Assembly: GCA_963932465.1 (NCBI GenBank)
Contig: OZ010796.1
Span: forward strand, 73,287,974-73,351,973
Reading direction: 5' to 3'
DNA: 64,000 nt
Origin: Maratus speciosus
Taxonomy: Eukaryota; Arthropoda; Arachnida; Araneae; Salticidae
Of this stretch, positions 1-11,445 are shown piece by piece. Below the pieces are notes generated by a model. It was not told where the DNA came from, made no database searches, and worked only from the letters and a program-made list of their open reading frames with translations. Numbering within the stretch: the first letter of the stretch is position 1; each line of letters starts with the position of its first letter. The position numbers and the translations under genes were made by a program.

Positions 1-436
1 TTTCCGGATGAAAATAATTTTTCAGGCCATTAAACAATAAAATACAAAATTTATGATAAAATTTCAATAAACATTTTAAAAATAAATAAAAATAAACTAC
101 AGGTACTTACTTAAAATAGGTAAATGTTGTAAAAATATATAAAATACAAAATAATACAAAATATTCAGTATCTGTGTTAGTTTTGAAAATAGGATACGCG
201 CAATGTGATAAATATCTGTTTTGGAAAAAAAAAAAAAAAAAAAAAACAGGAAAGAAAACTCAAGCGTCAAGCATAGATTATGAAACACTTCCCAATACAT
301 TCAGAATAATGTAAAAAAACTTCGCAGCTTAATAAGTTAAAATAGTATGTCTAATTCAACCCTGTGGAAACGCATAATACATTTGAGAACCCAATTTCAG
401 CTGATTCCATGTACAGTCGGAAAATTATCCGAATAC
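1..436. other. AT-rich sequence without a recognised gene
   Basis: I see no coding signal here. A poly-A run of about 22 bases lies at 225-246. The last 13 bases (424-436) are repeated directly at 5798-5810 and may be the target duplication of the fold-back that follows. Confidence 0.5.
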
Positions 437-578
437 AAATAATATCAAAAGACGAAACGCAATTTTTCACCTTGATTCAACATATAGTTTGAACATTAAA
501 ATTCCACAATTTTACTTAAAAGGCGATTAATGTAATGAAAAGATGTTATAAGTTTCAAATATATATTTTGTTTTAAAA

Positions 579-1589
579 CTTCTTAGTATACTTTCAAACC
601 TTCCAGGTTCATCTTCAGAGAATATTTTGATAACTAAATGTTGTTTTATCTGTACAAAATACGTCACTTTGTTTTGAAATCGGGAGAGCTAATAATTAGA
701 GTTGAAAGTAGAAGTAGCAGTAGTTTCATGGATTGAATTTTAATTAGAGGAAATATATATTATTATTGTTATTTGCAATTCCATTTATTTTATGACATCA
801 TTTTGTTTTTCATACGTTACTTTCTATGGGTAGAAAAATATTTACTTTAAATTTTAATATTTTTATTACGTCACTTTGTTCAAGTTTTCAGGTTTTATTT
901 TCAGGATATTGAACCACAAACTGGGGATATTGTACGATAGGGCGTCATTACAAACTTGATTGCTTTTATACAGGATTTCTATTGATTCTCTTATAGTGAA
1001 TGCATAATAACTGGATGTTGGGAATATGATTTTTGCCTGATCAAAATCTATTGCGATATTCTGATTGAAACTTTCTGAATTGCTCTCTCTCGTTTAAGTT
1101 TCAATCAGAATATCGCAATAGATTTTGATCAGGCAAAAATCATATTCCCAACATCCAATTATTATGCATCCACTATAAGAGAATCAATAGAAATCCTGTA
1201 TAAAAGCAATCAAGTTTATAACGACGCCCTATCGTACAATATCCCCAGTTTGTGGTTCAATATCCTGAAAATAAAACCTGAAAACCTGAACAAAGTGACG
1301 TAATAAAAATATTAAAATTTAAAGTAAATATTTTTCTACCCATAGAAAGTGACGTATGAAAAACAAAATGATGTCATAAAATAAATGGAATTGTAAATAA
1401 CAATAATAATATATATTTCCTCTAATTAAAATTCAATCCATGAAACTACTGCTACTTCTACTTTCAACTCTAATTATTAGCTCTCCCGATTTCAAAACAA
1501 AGTGACGTATTTTGTATAGATAAACAACATTTAGTTATCAAAATATTCTCTGAAGATGAACCTGGAAGGTTTGAAAGTATACTAAGAAG
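579..1589. repeat. Near-perfect 1-kb palindrome with a 24-bp loop
   Basis: The arms are 579-1072 and 1097-1589, about 494 bp each, separated by a 24-bp spacer at 1073-1096. By eye only about ten mismatches separate them, far fewer than in the surrounding older fold-back. It sits at the outer end of that fold-back's left arm, and the right arm near 5698 lacks it. CTTCT occurs at its start and the complementary AGAAG at its end. A transcript would fold into a ~490-bp double-stranded RNA. No ORF is evident. Confidence 0.85.
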
Positions 1590-1599
1590 GGGCATTCCA

Positions 1600-3070
1600 C
1601 GTCAAATCAGGCAGTAAAATGTCAATATGTAACCCACCATCACAGATTTTAATGAAACTGCGTGTGTTTGTTCTTACTATTAAGATATGATCACCAGTAA
1701 TTTTCTTTGCTCCTTGGTGAAATAGTTTCTGAGAAAAAAATTGTCAAAATTTTGAAAAACTGCCGTCAGATGGCATTCTTGATAGCTCAGTTTTCAAATG
1801 TAGCATGTCATATACAATCATATTTCAATATCTACTCTACAAATCATCTTCAAATAATTTATGCACAATATTTAGGGTACGCAGCTTATGAAAAAAATAT
1901 ATTGTTACGCTTATAACATTTTAAGTGTGTCTAAAAAAAATATTTAAACTTTGAAGTCGTGAATTTTTTATGAAAAATAATGCATTAACAAAAAAAGCAT
2001 TATCAACAAAAGGCGGTATTTTTATTAAATTTATTTTTTATTGGGAGATATACTTAAAGGTGTCCTTTACCTGATTCTGAAATAAAAATAGTGGGATTTT
2101 GGGTGTTTTTGGTAGTATTTCCTATTTAAAAATATTTTGAGGTGCATTTCATATCAAATCAAGCGGAGTCATTCCATGTCAGTTCCCCTAAGCCATTTAA
2201 TCACTGTCACAAATTTCAATGAAATTGGGTTTGTTTATAGCTTATTTTAAGACGTAATCACCTTTAATTTTCTTGATCCTAAGTAAAATATTTTTTAAGA
2301 TAAAAAATATCAAAATTTTGAAAAATTGTTTTAAATTTTTTTAATGACAGTTCGATATTTAAAGACTACATTAAAAAAAAAAAAAAAAAAAAGTCATTTC
2401 AATATAAAATCACTAAATAGGTTTCAAATAATGTATATGTGACAAATAATGTAGGCTGATTATTATTTCTTGTTTTTTATCATGTTTAAACACTAAGAGT
2501 GTCTTTTATCTTATGAATTTTTAAAATCAAGAATTTTGTCAAAAATAATGTGTTAATCAAAAATTTATTATTAACCGAAGGCAGGGTGTAATTGCTTTTT
2601 TTTAATTGTACGTAAAAATATCTTTTAAATGGTTATAAAATAAAAATAGTGAACATATGAGAAAAAATTATCAAAATTTTGGAAAAATGCCACGAGTTGC
2701 CATTAATGATTGTTCAATTTTCAAAGGCCTCATTTTATATATAAAATCATATTTCAATAACTAATAAAGAAATCTTCTTCGAATAATTTAAGCAAGGTAA
2801 ATAAAGTATGTAGATTATGAAAAAAATATTGCTGTAATGTTAAAAAATATTTAAATGTGTCTAAAAAATTGTATAATCTTTGAAATCAAAAATATTTTAC
2901 AAAAAATAATGAAATTATTAAAAATCTTTATCAATCAGAGGCGGAGTTTCTATGACTAATTTTTTAATTTTAAATTGTACATAATACTACATTATAACTG
3001 GATCTGAAATAAAAATAGTGGGATTTTGGTTGGTTTTAGTAGTATTTAAATCATATTTAAAATTATCAAT
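1600..3070 (+). repeat. Three diverged ~450-550-bp direct repeats in the fold-back arm and loop
   Basis: The motifs GAAAAAATTNTCAAAATTTTG, AATCATATTTCAATA, and AAATAGTGGGATTTTGG recur in the same order at about 1600-2150, 2160-2660 and 2660-3070. The first two units are mirrored in the opposite arm (4625-5690). The third is present only once. The fold-back arm therefore contains tandemly amplified units. Confidence 0.6.
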
Positions 3071-3533
3071 ATTTTCAAATGTAAAACCTATCCATTGTAT
3101 CATCCCTGGAAATATTTTTATTTATACATTTATCTTATTTTTCAAATTATCTTTTATGTTCGTTTCTTAAGGAAAAAAATAAACAATATTGTTTTTTAGT
3201 AAAACTTCTAGGGCGAAGAGCAATTATCCCTTTCCAAAAAAGAGAAAAATCACTAGCTCCTCACCGCCCAATAGAAATTTTCAAAATGACATTCCTAATC
3301 TTTAAACTCATATTTGGCTGTTAATATTGAAAATTTAGCATTGAGCTGCTAATATTGAATAAAAAACCAAATTTCACTCTGTTGAAGAAAATTTTGACGT
3401 ATTGTGCTTTAAATATATGCAAAAAATGCATAATCCATTATATTTATATCTTTCAAATAACTATATCTAAAAAAATATTTAAAACTTAATGAGTTGCACT
3501 TTTGTAACTTTATTCAGTTTCTAATGATCTGTA

Positions 3534-3708
3534 CCGTAATTTCGGGTGTATAGCCCGCAGATCAAACAATTCACTTTGGACCCAGAAATTTTATTCAGTA
3601 TTTGAAGACCAATATTTACTGTGATCTAAAAAGCTACATTTTATTTTTAAAAATTTCTGGGTCGAAACACGATTGTATGATCCGCGGGCTATACACCGGA
3701 AATTACGG
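3534..3708. mobile_element. 175-bp MITE, TA target site, CCGTAATTTC termini
   Basis: Terminal inverted repeats of about 28 bp start with CCGTAATTTC and include GTGTATAGCCCGC on both ends. TA flanks both sides (3532-3533 and 3709-3710), which fits a Tc1/mariner-type non-autonomous element. It has no coding capacity and sits in the loop of the larger fold-back. Confidence 0.85.
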
Positions 3709-5839
3709 TAATTTGATTTATTTCATCACAATATTGCTGAAAGATGGATTTTCAACATATATATGTGTGTATATATATCCCTGTTCTCAAACAAATTATT
3801 TAAAAATTATTCATTTATGTTTAATAAAGCATATATATATTGTTTATACACTTACAGAAAATACATATAGCAAATTTTATGATATTATGTCAATAATGTC
3901 TAAAAGTAAAGAACTTATCTAATAGTAGGTAACGAAAAATTTAATATCTGGTGTAATGACAACAAAATTTTATAATTGTTTTACTTAATTTGGATGAATG
4001 AAAAAAGCTTACATGTTTATATTTTATTGAAGTACAGGTGAAAATGTCACAAAGACATACCTCAACAACCACTGAGTATGTCACATTCACACTACAAATG
4101 ATTTTTTTTTCTTTTGATCTTTCGGGTTTGATTTCAGATGGTAATGAATTAATTAGTTTTGTTAGAAGTGTCATTGCAGTCAGCATAATAGGCTCACTAT
4201 TTTTTTTTTATATAATTTGTTTTGATTGACTCGATGAACAACAATATTTAAAGGGACCATTTCATGACTTTTCAATTAAAAGCTGATTTATAAATTCATC
4301 ATGTTGTTTAGTTATTATTATCGTCTTAAGATAATAAGTTGATATTAAAATTTTAAAATGCAGTTTATTTATTATTTGAACAGTTGAAAGTATTTTTCAA
4401 TAAGAGTGCGGGCTGTTGATTTTAAGTCGGCTGTTGAGCAATGTAGTGTTGGTAAAGGAACTGGTACTATTTAATTTAATTTTTATTGCTGTAAATAATA
4501 TTTGTTATTTTATTATTGTATGTATTATATTTAAGCAAGAGTAGAAATACACGATATCGTAGTCATTTTAGTACATCTTAGCATGAAAAGCTTCAATATT
4601 TATCACTAAACATTCACATTTTATGAAAATTTTGATAAAATTGCTCATATTTTCACTATTTTTATTTTATAAATATTGAAAAGATATTTTTACGTACAAT
4701 TAAAAACAGTAATAACAGCCTGCCTTCGGTTAATAATAAATTTTTGATTAACACATTATTTTTCACAAAATTCTTGATTTTAAGAATTCACAAGATTAAA
4801 CACACTCTTAGCATTTAAACATGACAAACAACAATAAATAATAATCTGCCTACATTATTTGTCACATATACATTATTTGAAACTTATTTAGTGATTTTAT
4901 ATTGAAATGACTTTTTTTTTATGCAGTCTTTGAATATAGATCTGCCATTAAAAACATTTGTAAAAAAATTTCAAAATTTAGATTTTTTTTTTTATCTTAA
5001 AAAATATTTTACTTGTAATCACCTTTAATTTCCTTGATCCTGTCTTAAAATGAGCTATAAACATACCCAGTTTCATTGAAATTTGTGACAGTGAATTAAA
5101 TATCTTAGGCGAACTGACATGGAATGACTCTGCTTGATTTGATTTGAAATACACCTCAAAATATTTTTAAATATGAAATACTACTAAAAACACCCAAAAT
5201 CCCACTACTTTTATTTCAGAATCAGGTAAAGGACACCTTTAAGTATATCCCCCACAAAAAATAAATTTAATAAAAATACCGCCTTTTGTTAATAATGCTA
5301 TTTTAGGTAATGCATTATTTTTCATAAAAAGATCACGACTTCAAAGATTAAACATTTTTCTAGACACACTTAAAATGTTATATAAGCGTAACAGTATTTT
5401 TTTTCATAAAATACGTACCCTATATATTATGCATAAATTATTTGAAGATGATTTGTGGAATAGATATTGAAATATGATCATATTTATTTCATGCTACATT
5501 TGAAAATCGAGCAGTCAAGAATGCCAACTGATGGCAGTTTTCAAAATTTTGTCAATTTTTTTCTCAGAAACTATTCGACCAAGGAGTAAAAAAAAATACT
5601 GGGAATCATATCTTAATAAAAGGAACAAACACACGCAGTTTCATCAAAATCTGTGATGGTGGGTTACATGCCTGCCTGAACTGACATGGAATGACCCAGA
5701 AGTTTTTAAATAAAATATATATTTTAAACTTACAACATCTTTTCATTACATTAATCGCCTTTTAAGTAAAATTGCGGAATTTTAATGTTCAAACTATATT
5801 ATCCGAATACTTTGAGCAGCACTGCATATATGATTAAAA

Positions 5840-6130
5840 CAGTTAAATCGAAAAGCACAAGCCAAAATTGAAAACGCACTTCAGCAATGATTAATCAAAA
5901 ACAGTATTGTAACCGATTTCTTTTGTGTGTCCCTGTAAATGAACGACAAATGCTATGAATACCCTATTCTGTCGTAATAATCTTGTACTGAAATTCAGTG
6001 ATTTATATCAGTTTCAATACATTTGAAACAGCGTAATGTCATTAAAATACTCTGCAAACGATTTTCCCCCATATACCGTAATGTAATGTAATTATTTTGG
6101 GTACCCCTGTAAATGAACTATTAATTCCAC
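5840..6130 (-). repeat. Dispersed repeat, reverse copy of the 15.2 kb and 28.5 kb family
   Basis: On the minus strand this resembles 15230-15660 and 28540-28640. Shared blocks are CAGGGGTACCCAAAATAATT, the TTACATTACGGTATATGG-type block and the AAATCGTTTGCAGAG-type block. There is no ORF. Confidence 0.6.
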
Positions 6131-6659
6131 ATATTTCATATGCAATACCAAACAGGGTTAAGTGACTCTAAATATGGATTATCAATTGTATGAAAATCCG
6201 AGTATATTTACGGGAGTTTGCGCGTGGACAGACGGAAAGACAAACCGAATGCATAAACACTTTTCAAGTTTGTTGGAAAGTGCTAAAAATGACTTTAAAG
6301 TTTAAAGTTACATTGATTTGGATCGGTATCGCTCCACATATTTTATCATAAACCGGTTCTAATTGGATAAAGTTTGGTAACATGTTATTCTTTAAAAATT
6401 GACCAACATTTTATTTTGACATCTTAAAAAGTTTTAAGGTGATCCCTTCCTTAAATCAAGGGCCAACAGGGTCTCGGCGCTGTAACCTCTGATTTTTGGG
6501 GCTCCAAATTTGTGCTAAATATCATTATTTCACTTCTTCCATTATGAGATACGTATTGGGGTCATTCTTCGGAAAACGTTACTTTTTGACCGTAAATGTT
6601 TCCATAAAAATATTTAAACCGAAAAAATTTATACTAATTTTCATAGTTCACAGGGGTCG
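6131..6659. other. Repeat-like sequence without a recognised gene
   Basis: I find no coding region. The block around 6440-6580 (TGATTTTTGGGG, CTTCTTCCATTATG) resembles 9200-9350 after the tandem array, so it is probably part of a dispersed repeat. Confidence 0.35.
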
Positions 6660-7655
6660 ATGAAGGTTTTTAGATGCGTTCGTAATTATATAAATACGTA
6701 GTACCTATAGTAGTCGTCTGGTGCGTCCGTCTGTCCGCAAAAACTGTACCCAACCGAATGGTTTGAAATTTAATAGCTATAATCGTTGCAGAATTGTGTC
6801 GAGTGATTTCAGATTTTATGAAAATCGAATCAGAACTTAAAAAGATATTAATAAATGTTTTCTTCATTCTATTAACCCTTAAATGCCTGGTGTTGCTTTT
6901 CGGCAACATACCCAATTTAGGCTCTAAAATACTATTAGAATAATATTGAAGCTATAATGCCTAATGTTGCCAATAAAATACATTCTGAAAATATTATTAA
7001 ATCGATTTTCAACATTTAGATGGCAACACTTGTGCTGTTTAAGAATAAAGATAAATTTATTTTTTCAAATGTTGCTACTTGTCCTTTTTGTTTTGTTTGG
7101 AAGCTTGCGAAATACCCTATTTTGACCTGCAGTGAGCAAGTAAAATTTATTTCTTATTACAGTTCCTAAAGTTCTTGTGTGTTTAATATTATAGAATTTT
7201 ATCAAGGAATATTATCTTTTCAATTAAACACCAGTATTGCCGATTAGTAATAAACTGTTTTTTAGCCGTAAACCGTACTTAAAACAAAATATGATTTTTT
7301 TTAAGTATTTTTCCCATGATTTATTTAAAAAATGAAGTCCAAAAAACATTATTACAATGATTTTTGAAAAATCAGGAATTTAAGGGTTAAATCCTATCCT
7401 ATGTCATTCATTCAATGTTATCCCATGATAGGTCATGATTCCAGGTTGCTAGGGTGATGACGTCCTATTTAAGATGGAGTCCTATTATTTCAGTATGACT
7501 GAATTGAATCTATAGAATCGTAATAAATTTTATATTCATGCCTTTTTGCGAAGAGTGCAGCAGCTATTGCACCAAGATATGACTGTTTATACAACTAGTT
7601 ACAGCACTAACGCACCTCATTAGCCACGTTTGACATACAATTTCAGACTTGTTTT
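6660..7655 (+). repeat. ~500-bp dispersed repeat interrupted by a MITE
   Basis: It aligns by eye with 29695-30195: GCGTTCGTAATTA at the left, then GTCCGTCTGTC, TGATAGGTCATGATTC, GATGACGTCCTATT, TATTCATGCC, and a CACAATTTC/ACAATTTC block at the right. The copy here is split by a 511-bp insertion at 6876-7386. The copy at 29.7 kb is uninterrupted and serves as the empty-site reference. Confidence 0.8.
6876..7386. mobile_element. 511-bp TTAA-flanked (piggyBac-type) MITE, CCCTTAAAT termini
   Basis: TTAA occurs at 6872-6875 and 7387-7390. Termini are CCCTTAAATGCCTG on the left and, reversed, CCCTTAAATTCCTG on the right (13 of 14 match). The uninterrupted repeat copy near 29920 reads CTATTCAATTCTATCC where this copy has CTATTAA...TTAAATCCTATCC, so one TTAA-like site became two. 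This is the piggyBac superfamily signature. No transposase is present, so it is non-autonomous. Confidence 0.9.
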
Positions 7656-7870
7656 CTCCTTGTGTCCCCAATATGTGAAAAAAAAATGTGAAAAATACAA
7701 TTTCACAATCATGAAATCCAGTTACTAGAATTCAAACATTTATTATTAATATATTTTTAAGCCCTCCTTGCTAAAGATTTTCTTTCAGGTAAAGTTGTTT
7801 TATTTGCGAATTACGCATTTCTAATCCTAACCAAATAAAAATAATTAATAAAGAGTTTACTTTTATTTAC

Positions 7871-7972
7871 TGGAATTTTGTGAAGAGGCCGCTTTTAATT
7901 AAAAGGAATTCCGTGGAGAAGCCTGTTTTATTAAAAGAATGTTGTGATGGAACTTCTTTTATTAAATCTTAT
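7871..7972 (+). repeat. Three-unit ~33-bp minisatellite
   Basis: Three consecutive units share the layout GAATT..GTG..GA..CC..CTTTTATTAAAAG. They begin near 7871, 7906 and 7939 and diverge progressively. Confidence 0.5.
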
Positions 7973-8009
7973 ATTATAATACGAGCAAAAATTGTGTGTG
8001 TGTGTATGT

Positions 8010-9140
8010 AAATTTTATCTTAAAAACGGCTCTAACGATTTTGACTAACAATTTTGCATTTTACCATTTTCGGGCACGAGAAGGCCATTGGGCTGGGTCA
8101 TATGTTCGAGAAAATTAGATTAGTGGGTCATTTTGGGTCAGGGTCAAGCTAATTATAGCTAAAAAACGGCTCAATCGATTTTGATTAAATTTTATGTCTA
8201 ACCGTTTTTGGGCACAAGAAAACTATTGGGCTAGGTCACATGTTCGAGAAATTTTGATTAGTGGGTCACTTTGGGGTCACTTCGGGACAAGCTAATTGTA
8301 TCTAAAAAACGAATCAAACGATTTTGACAAAATTTTGTATTTTAACGTTTCTGGGCATGAGGAGACCATTAGTCTAAGTCACATATTCGAGAAAATTCGA
8401 TTTGTGGGTCAAGCTAATTTTATCTAAAAAACGACTCAAACAATTTTGACAGAATTTTGTATTATACCGTTTCTGAGCATGAAAAGAAGTGTGGGCTAAG
8501 TCGCATGTTCGAGAAAATTCGATTACTGGGTCATTTTTGGGTCACTGTGGGTCAAGCTAATAGTATCTATAAAACGGCTCAAAACATTTTGACAATTTTG
8601 TATTGTATCGTTTCTTAGCATGAGAAGACCATTGGGCTAAGTCGCATGTTCGAGAAAATTCGATTAGTGTGTCATTTTTGGGTCACTCTGAGTCAAGCTA
8701 ATTGTATCTAAAAAAAGGCTCAAAGCATTTTGACAAAATTTTGTATTATATCGTTTCTGAGCATGAGAAGACCATTGAGCTAAACCATATGTTCGAGAAA
8801 ATTCGATTAGTGGGTCATTTTTGGGTCAAGCTAATTGTATCTAAAAAACGGCTCAAACGATTTTGACAAAAATTTATCGTTTCCCAGCACGAGAAGACCA
8901 TTGGGATAGGTCACATCTTCGATAAATTTAGATTAGTGGGTCCCTTTTGAGTTACCGCGGGTCAAGCTAATTTTATCTATAAAACGACATTAACGATTTT
9001 GACTAAATTTTGTATTCTATCGTTTACGGGTTCGAGAAGAGCATTGATTAGGTCGAATGTTCGAAAAAACTCGGTTAGTGGGTCATTTTGGTTCACTATG
9101 TCTCAGTATCATGCCAATTGCATCTAAACAGCAAGAATAA
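8010..9140 (+). repeat. Tandem array, eight ~135-145-bp units
   Basis: Each unit contains TCTAAAAAACGGCTCAAACG, TTTTGACAAAATTTTGTATT, GAGAAGACCATTGGGCTA, TGTTCGAGAAAATTCGATTA, and GTGGGTCA. Units start near 8018, 8159, 8299, 8423, 8567, 8707, 8839, 8977 and 9121. Divergence between units is moderate. It is preceded by (TG)n at 7998-8008, a common layout for non-autonomous arthropod elements. There is no ORF. Confidence 0.85.
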
Positions 9141-9936
9141 AATATCACATTGAGAATAAAATATCGAATTGAACGCAGGTCATCCCTGCTAGTGTAATTT
9201 TATGGAAGTTCCCTAAAGAGACGCCGATTTTAGTTTGGATCAACCCGTGACGGGCTTACTGGGCTCGTTCCCTTGGGTCCCTGATTTTGGGGACAATAAA
9301 TATGAGCTAAGTATCAGAATTTCATTCCTTCTTCCATTATGGGTACACACTGAATTTTATAATCAGGCTTTGATTCTCAACTGATTTTTATCAATAATTC
9401 GAACATCTAAGAGTAGAATGAGGTTTACATAAGACATTATTTACCGTAAGACACATTTTGAAGTTTTAATCACACCAGCCGTTCTGTATTATAAGTAGGC
9501 TAGACCGGGGCTAGGCTTTTTCTTCTAAATAATTTAAAAAAAATTACAATTCAACATTTTAAATTTCTTTTTATGTTACCACTACCGGTGTATTTTCAGG
9601 AAGAAGTCACAATATTAAACTTGAAAATATTAAGTATAAGTATTAATTTAGAAGCTCAAACTGACACCAAGTCGCTTGAGTCAACCTGCCTCGATTGTGG
9701 GGTAAGTTAGCCCACGTCACTTTTTAATGTTCTGATAGTGTAGAAGTTTAAGAAATGTTCAAAATTTTAGTAAATCTTAATTTTTATTTCGTGTGAACGA
9801 AAACACAATATAGGCCAAAGAAAATCTACCATAGAACGTTCTTTAATGAAACTATAAAGTTATAAAATTGTAAATTAATTCGAGAAAAAAAAAAGGACTA
9901 AAGTTAAAAAAAATCAATTTATAGATATAAGTAGAA
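9141..9936. other. Unassigned sequence
   Basis: No gene is recognised. 9190-9350 resembles 6440-6580. The remainder is AT-rich. Confidence 0.35.
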
Positions 9937-10197
9937 TTAATTGCTTAACGCGAAATAACTTTCATTACAATGAAGAGGAACATAAAATATAGTTTCTCCG
10001 GTAACACATGATTCATGCGCCCAGCGTTTGCACGTAGTACATTGAACCCATTGTTCTTCTGGTTTACAGGGTTTACTGCTTTCAAATGATTCAAGACAGC
10101 GAAGACATAAATTGTCTTGTTCCTCCTCATCATCGCTCACTACATGTTTCTTGCTTCTACGTTGTCGTTTGGCTTTCCTCACACTTTGTGTTTCAAA
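9937..10197 (-). pseudogene. C-terminal zinc-finger remnant of a DDE-type (pogo-like) transposase
   Basis: On the minus strand an open stretch encodes a basic, acidic-rich linker (KRQRRSKKHVVSDDEEE) followed by cysteines in a PHD-like pattern: CLRC, then WVQCTTCKRWAHESC, then a final HC. This C-terminal finger (C-x2-C ... C-x2-C-x4-H-x2-C) is familiar from the tails of DDE_1/pogo-like transposases in arthropods. Only about 80 residues remain. The DDE core is missing, and the last cysteine pair is lost where the frame runs into TAA. The longer open frame upstream, up to 10338, is translated tandem-repeat sequence and not part of the protein. A host PHD-finger protein is a less likely alternative. 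Confidence 0.65.
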
Positions 10198-10740
10198 AAA
10201 TAGTCTCTTTTGGAATTTATTATTAATCCTCTTAATATTATCTACAACTTTTGTATTGGCAAGTTTTTGATAAGAGCAACTCTTACAAAAATGGGAAAAA
10301 AACGATAAAAAGGGAGGTTGAAGAAGAAAAATATTCATAACTTCGTCAATTCAAAAGATATCAAATTCAATTAAATTTATTATAAATTCTCTTATTATTA
10401 TCTACAAGTTTTGTATTGACGAGTTTTTGATAGGAGCAACTCTTACAGCAAAATAAATAAATAAATAAAATAAAATAAAGACAAATAAAAAAAGGTGGGT
10501 TGAAGAAGAAAAAATTCATAACTTCGTCAGTTCACAAGATATCAAATCCGTTTAAATTTATTATACATCTTCTTAATATTATCTACAACTTTTATATTGA
10601 CAAGTTTTTGATAGGACCAACTATTACAGCAAAAAGAAATTAAAAACAAAAGAAAGTGTGGTGGTGGTGGTAAGGGGGTTGTATAAGAAAACAAATCACA
10701 TTTCCCTTAATCCGTTAAATTGTTGGTGAAATTAGTACTT
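10198..10740 (-). repeat. ~170-bp tandem repeat, three units
   Basis: Units share TTATCTACAACTTTTATATTG, CAAGTTTTTGATAGGA, CAACTCTTACAG, and TTCATAACTTCGTCA. They begin near 10200, 10375 and 10555. The same monomer occurs at 52720-53280, and both arrays are followed by GTGAAATTAGTA and CAGGGATTTT blocks (10722-10790 and 53799-53862). Orientation is arbitrary. Confidence 0.75.
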
Positions 10741-10939
10741 CTTAACTTAGAAATCTGCCTGCGTCTGTAGGGCAAGCCAACAGGGATTTTCCTATAATTA
10801 TGAAATCTATAAATGTTTTTGTGCAACAGAGCAGCTAATTTAATGTAGGGAGGGGGTAAACAACATTATAACTTCATTTTTTAAAACGATTGACTGGAAT
10901 AACGAGGAATTCAATTAATAAAATAATTCCTTACTATTA
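10741..10939. other. Flank of the tandem repeat
   Basis: The block around 10750-10790 (AAATCTGCCTGCGTCTGTAGG) recurs at 53827-53860, so it belongs to the same dispersed repeat. No gene is seen. Confidence 0.45.
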
Positions 10940-11135
10940 ATTAATAATAAATTAATTAAAATAATAATAAATTAATAATAATAATAATAAATTAATTAAA
11001 ATAATAATAAATTAATTATAATAATAATAAATTAATTAAAATAATAATAAATTAATTATAATAATAATAAATTAATTAAAATAATAATTAATTAATTATA
11101 ATAATAATAAATTAATTAAAATAATAATAAATGCT
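10940..11135. repeat. Low-complexity AATAATAAATTAATT array
   Basis: About 200 bp of alternating ATAATAATAAATTAATTAAA and AATTATAATAATAATAAATT units, roughly 36-40 bp long. It is pure A/T. Confidence 0.85.
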
Positions 11136-11307
11136 TAATAAAATAATTCATTAAAACTATCAAAATTCCAATCCCACAGTTCCGTATCTTTTTTGATACG
11201 CCGCGCGAATGCGGCCCGATTCATGAGGCACAAAGACGGTCCGGAATCGGCAGAACACTATGCCGAAAGCACACTGATAGCTAATCATACGAATGCCGAC
11301 TGCAGCC

Positions 11308-11445
11308 TAGTGATGGGCGATTCTGGAAAATTTGAGAATCGATTAAAATTGACATCGTATAAAACAGAATCGATCACAATAAGAATCGATTCCCAAATTC
11401 TAGAATCGATACTTGAATCGATATTTCGATGTTCATAGATTCACA
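11308..11445. mobile_element. Possible hAT-type element end rich in GAATCGAT
   Basis: TAGTGATGGGCGATTC at 11308 resembles hAT termini. It is followed by repeated AGAATCGATT motifs. A region with the same GAATCGAT bias lies at 14360-14560 and could be the other end (GAATCGATTCGCCATTTCTG). I could not find a matching 8-bp duplication, so the assignment is weak. Confidence 0.3.

Larger units (their letters stand above)
437..5797. mobile_element. Large composite fold-back element
   Basis: Long imperfect inverted arms face each other. 484-578 pairs with about 5700-5797, and 1590 to about 2670 pairs with about 4625-5699. The 13-bp direct repeat ATTATCCGAATAC lies just outside (424-436 and 5798-5810) and could be a target duplication, although 47 bases at 437-483 have no partner on the right. 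Arm similarity looks like roughly 80-85% by eye, so this is an old element. There is no transposase. The left arm is split by a much younger palindrome (579-1589), and the loop carries a separate MITE (3534-3708). Confidence 0.7.

Noticed and set aside
3602..3922. 106-codon open frame as a gene
   Set aside because: It runs through a MITE terminus and AT-rich sequence, with no domain or splice context.
8010..9140. CRISPR array
   Set aside because: Units are ~140 bp, diverged and without unique spacers; the context is eukaryotic. It is an ordinary tandem repeat.
9937..10338. 133-codon open frame read as one protein
   Set aside because: The first ~48 codons are translated ~170-bp tandem repeat; only the part from about 10197 down shows transposase-tail features.
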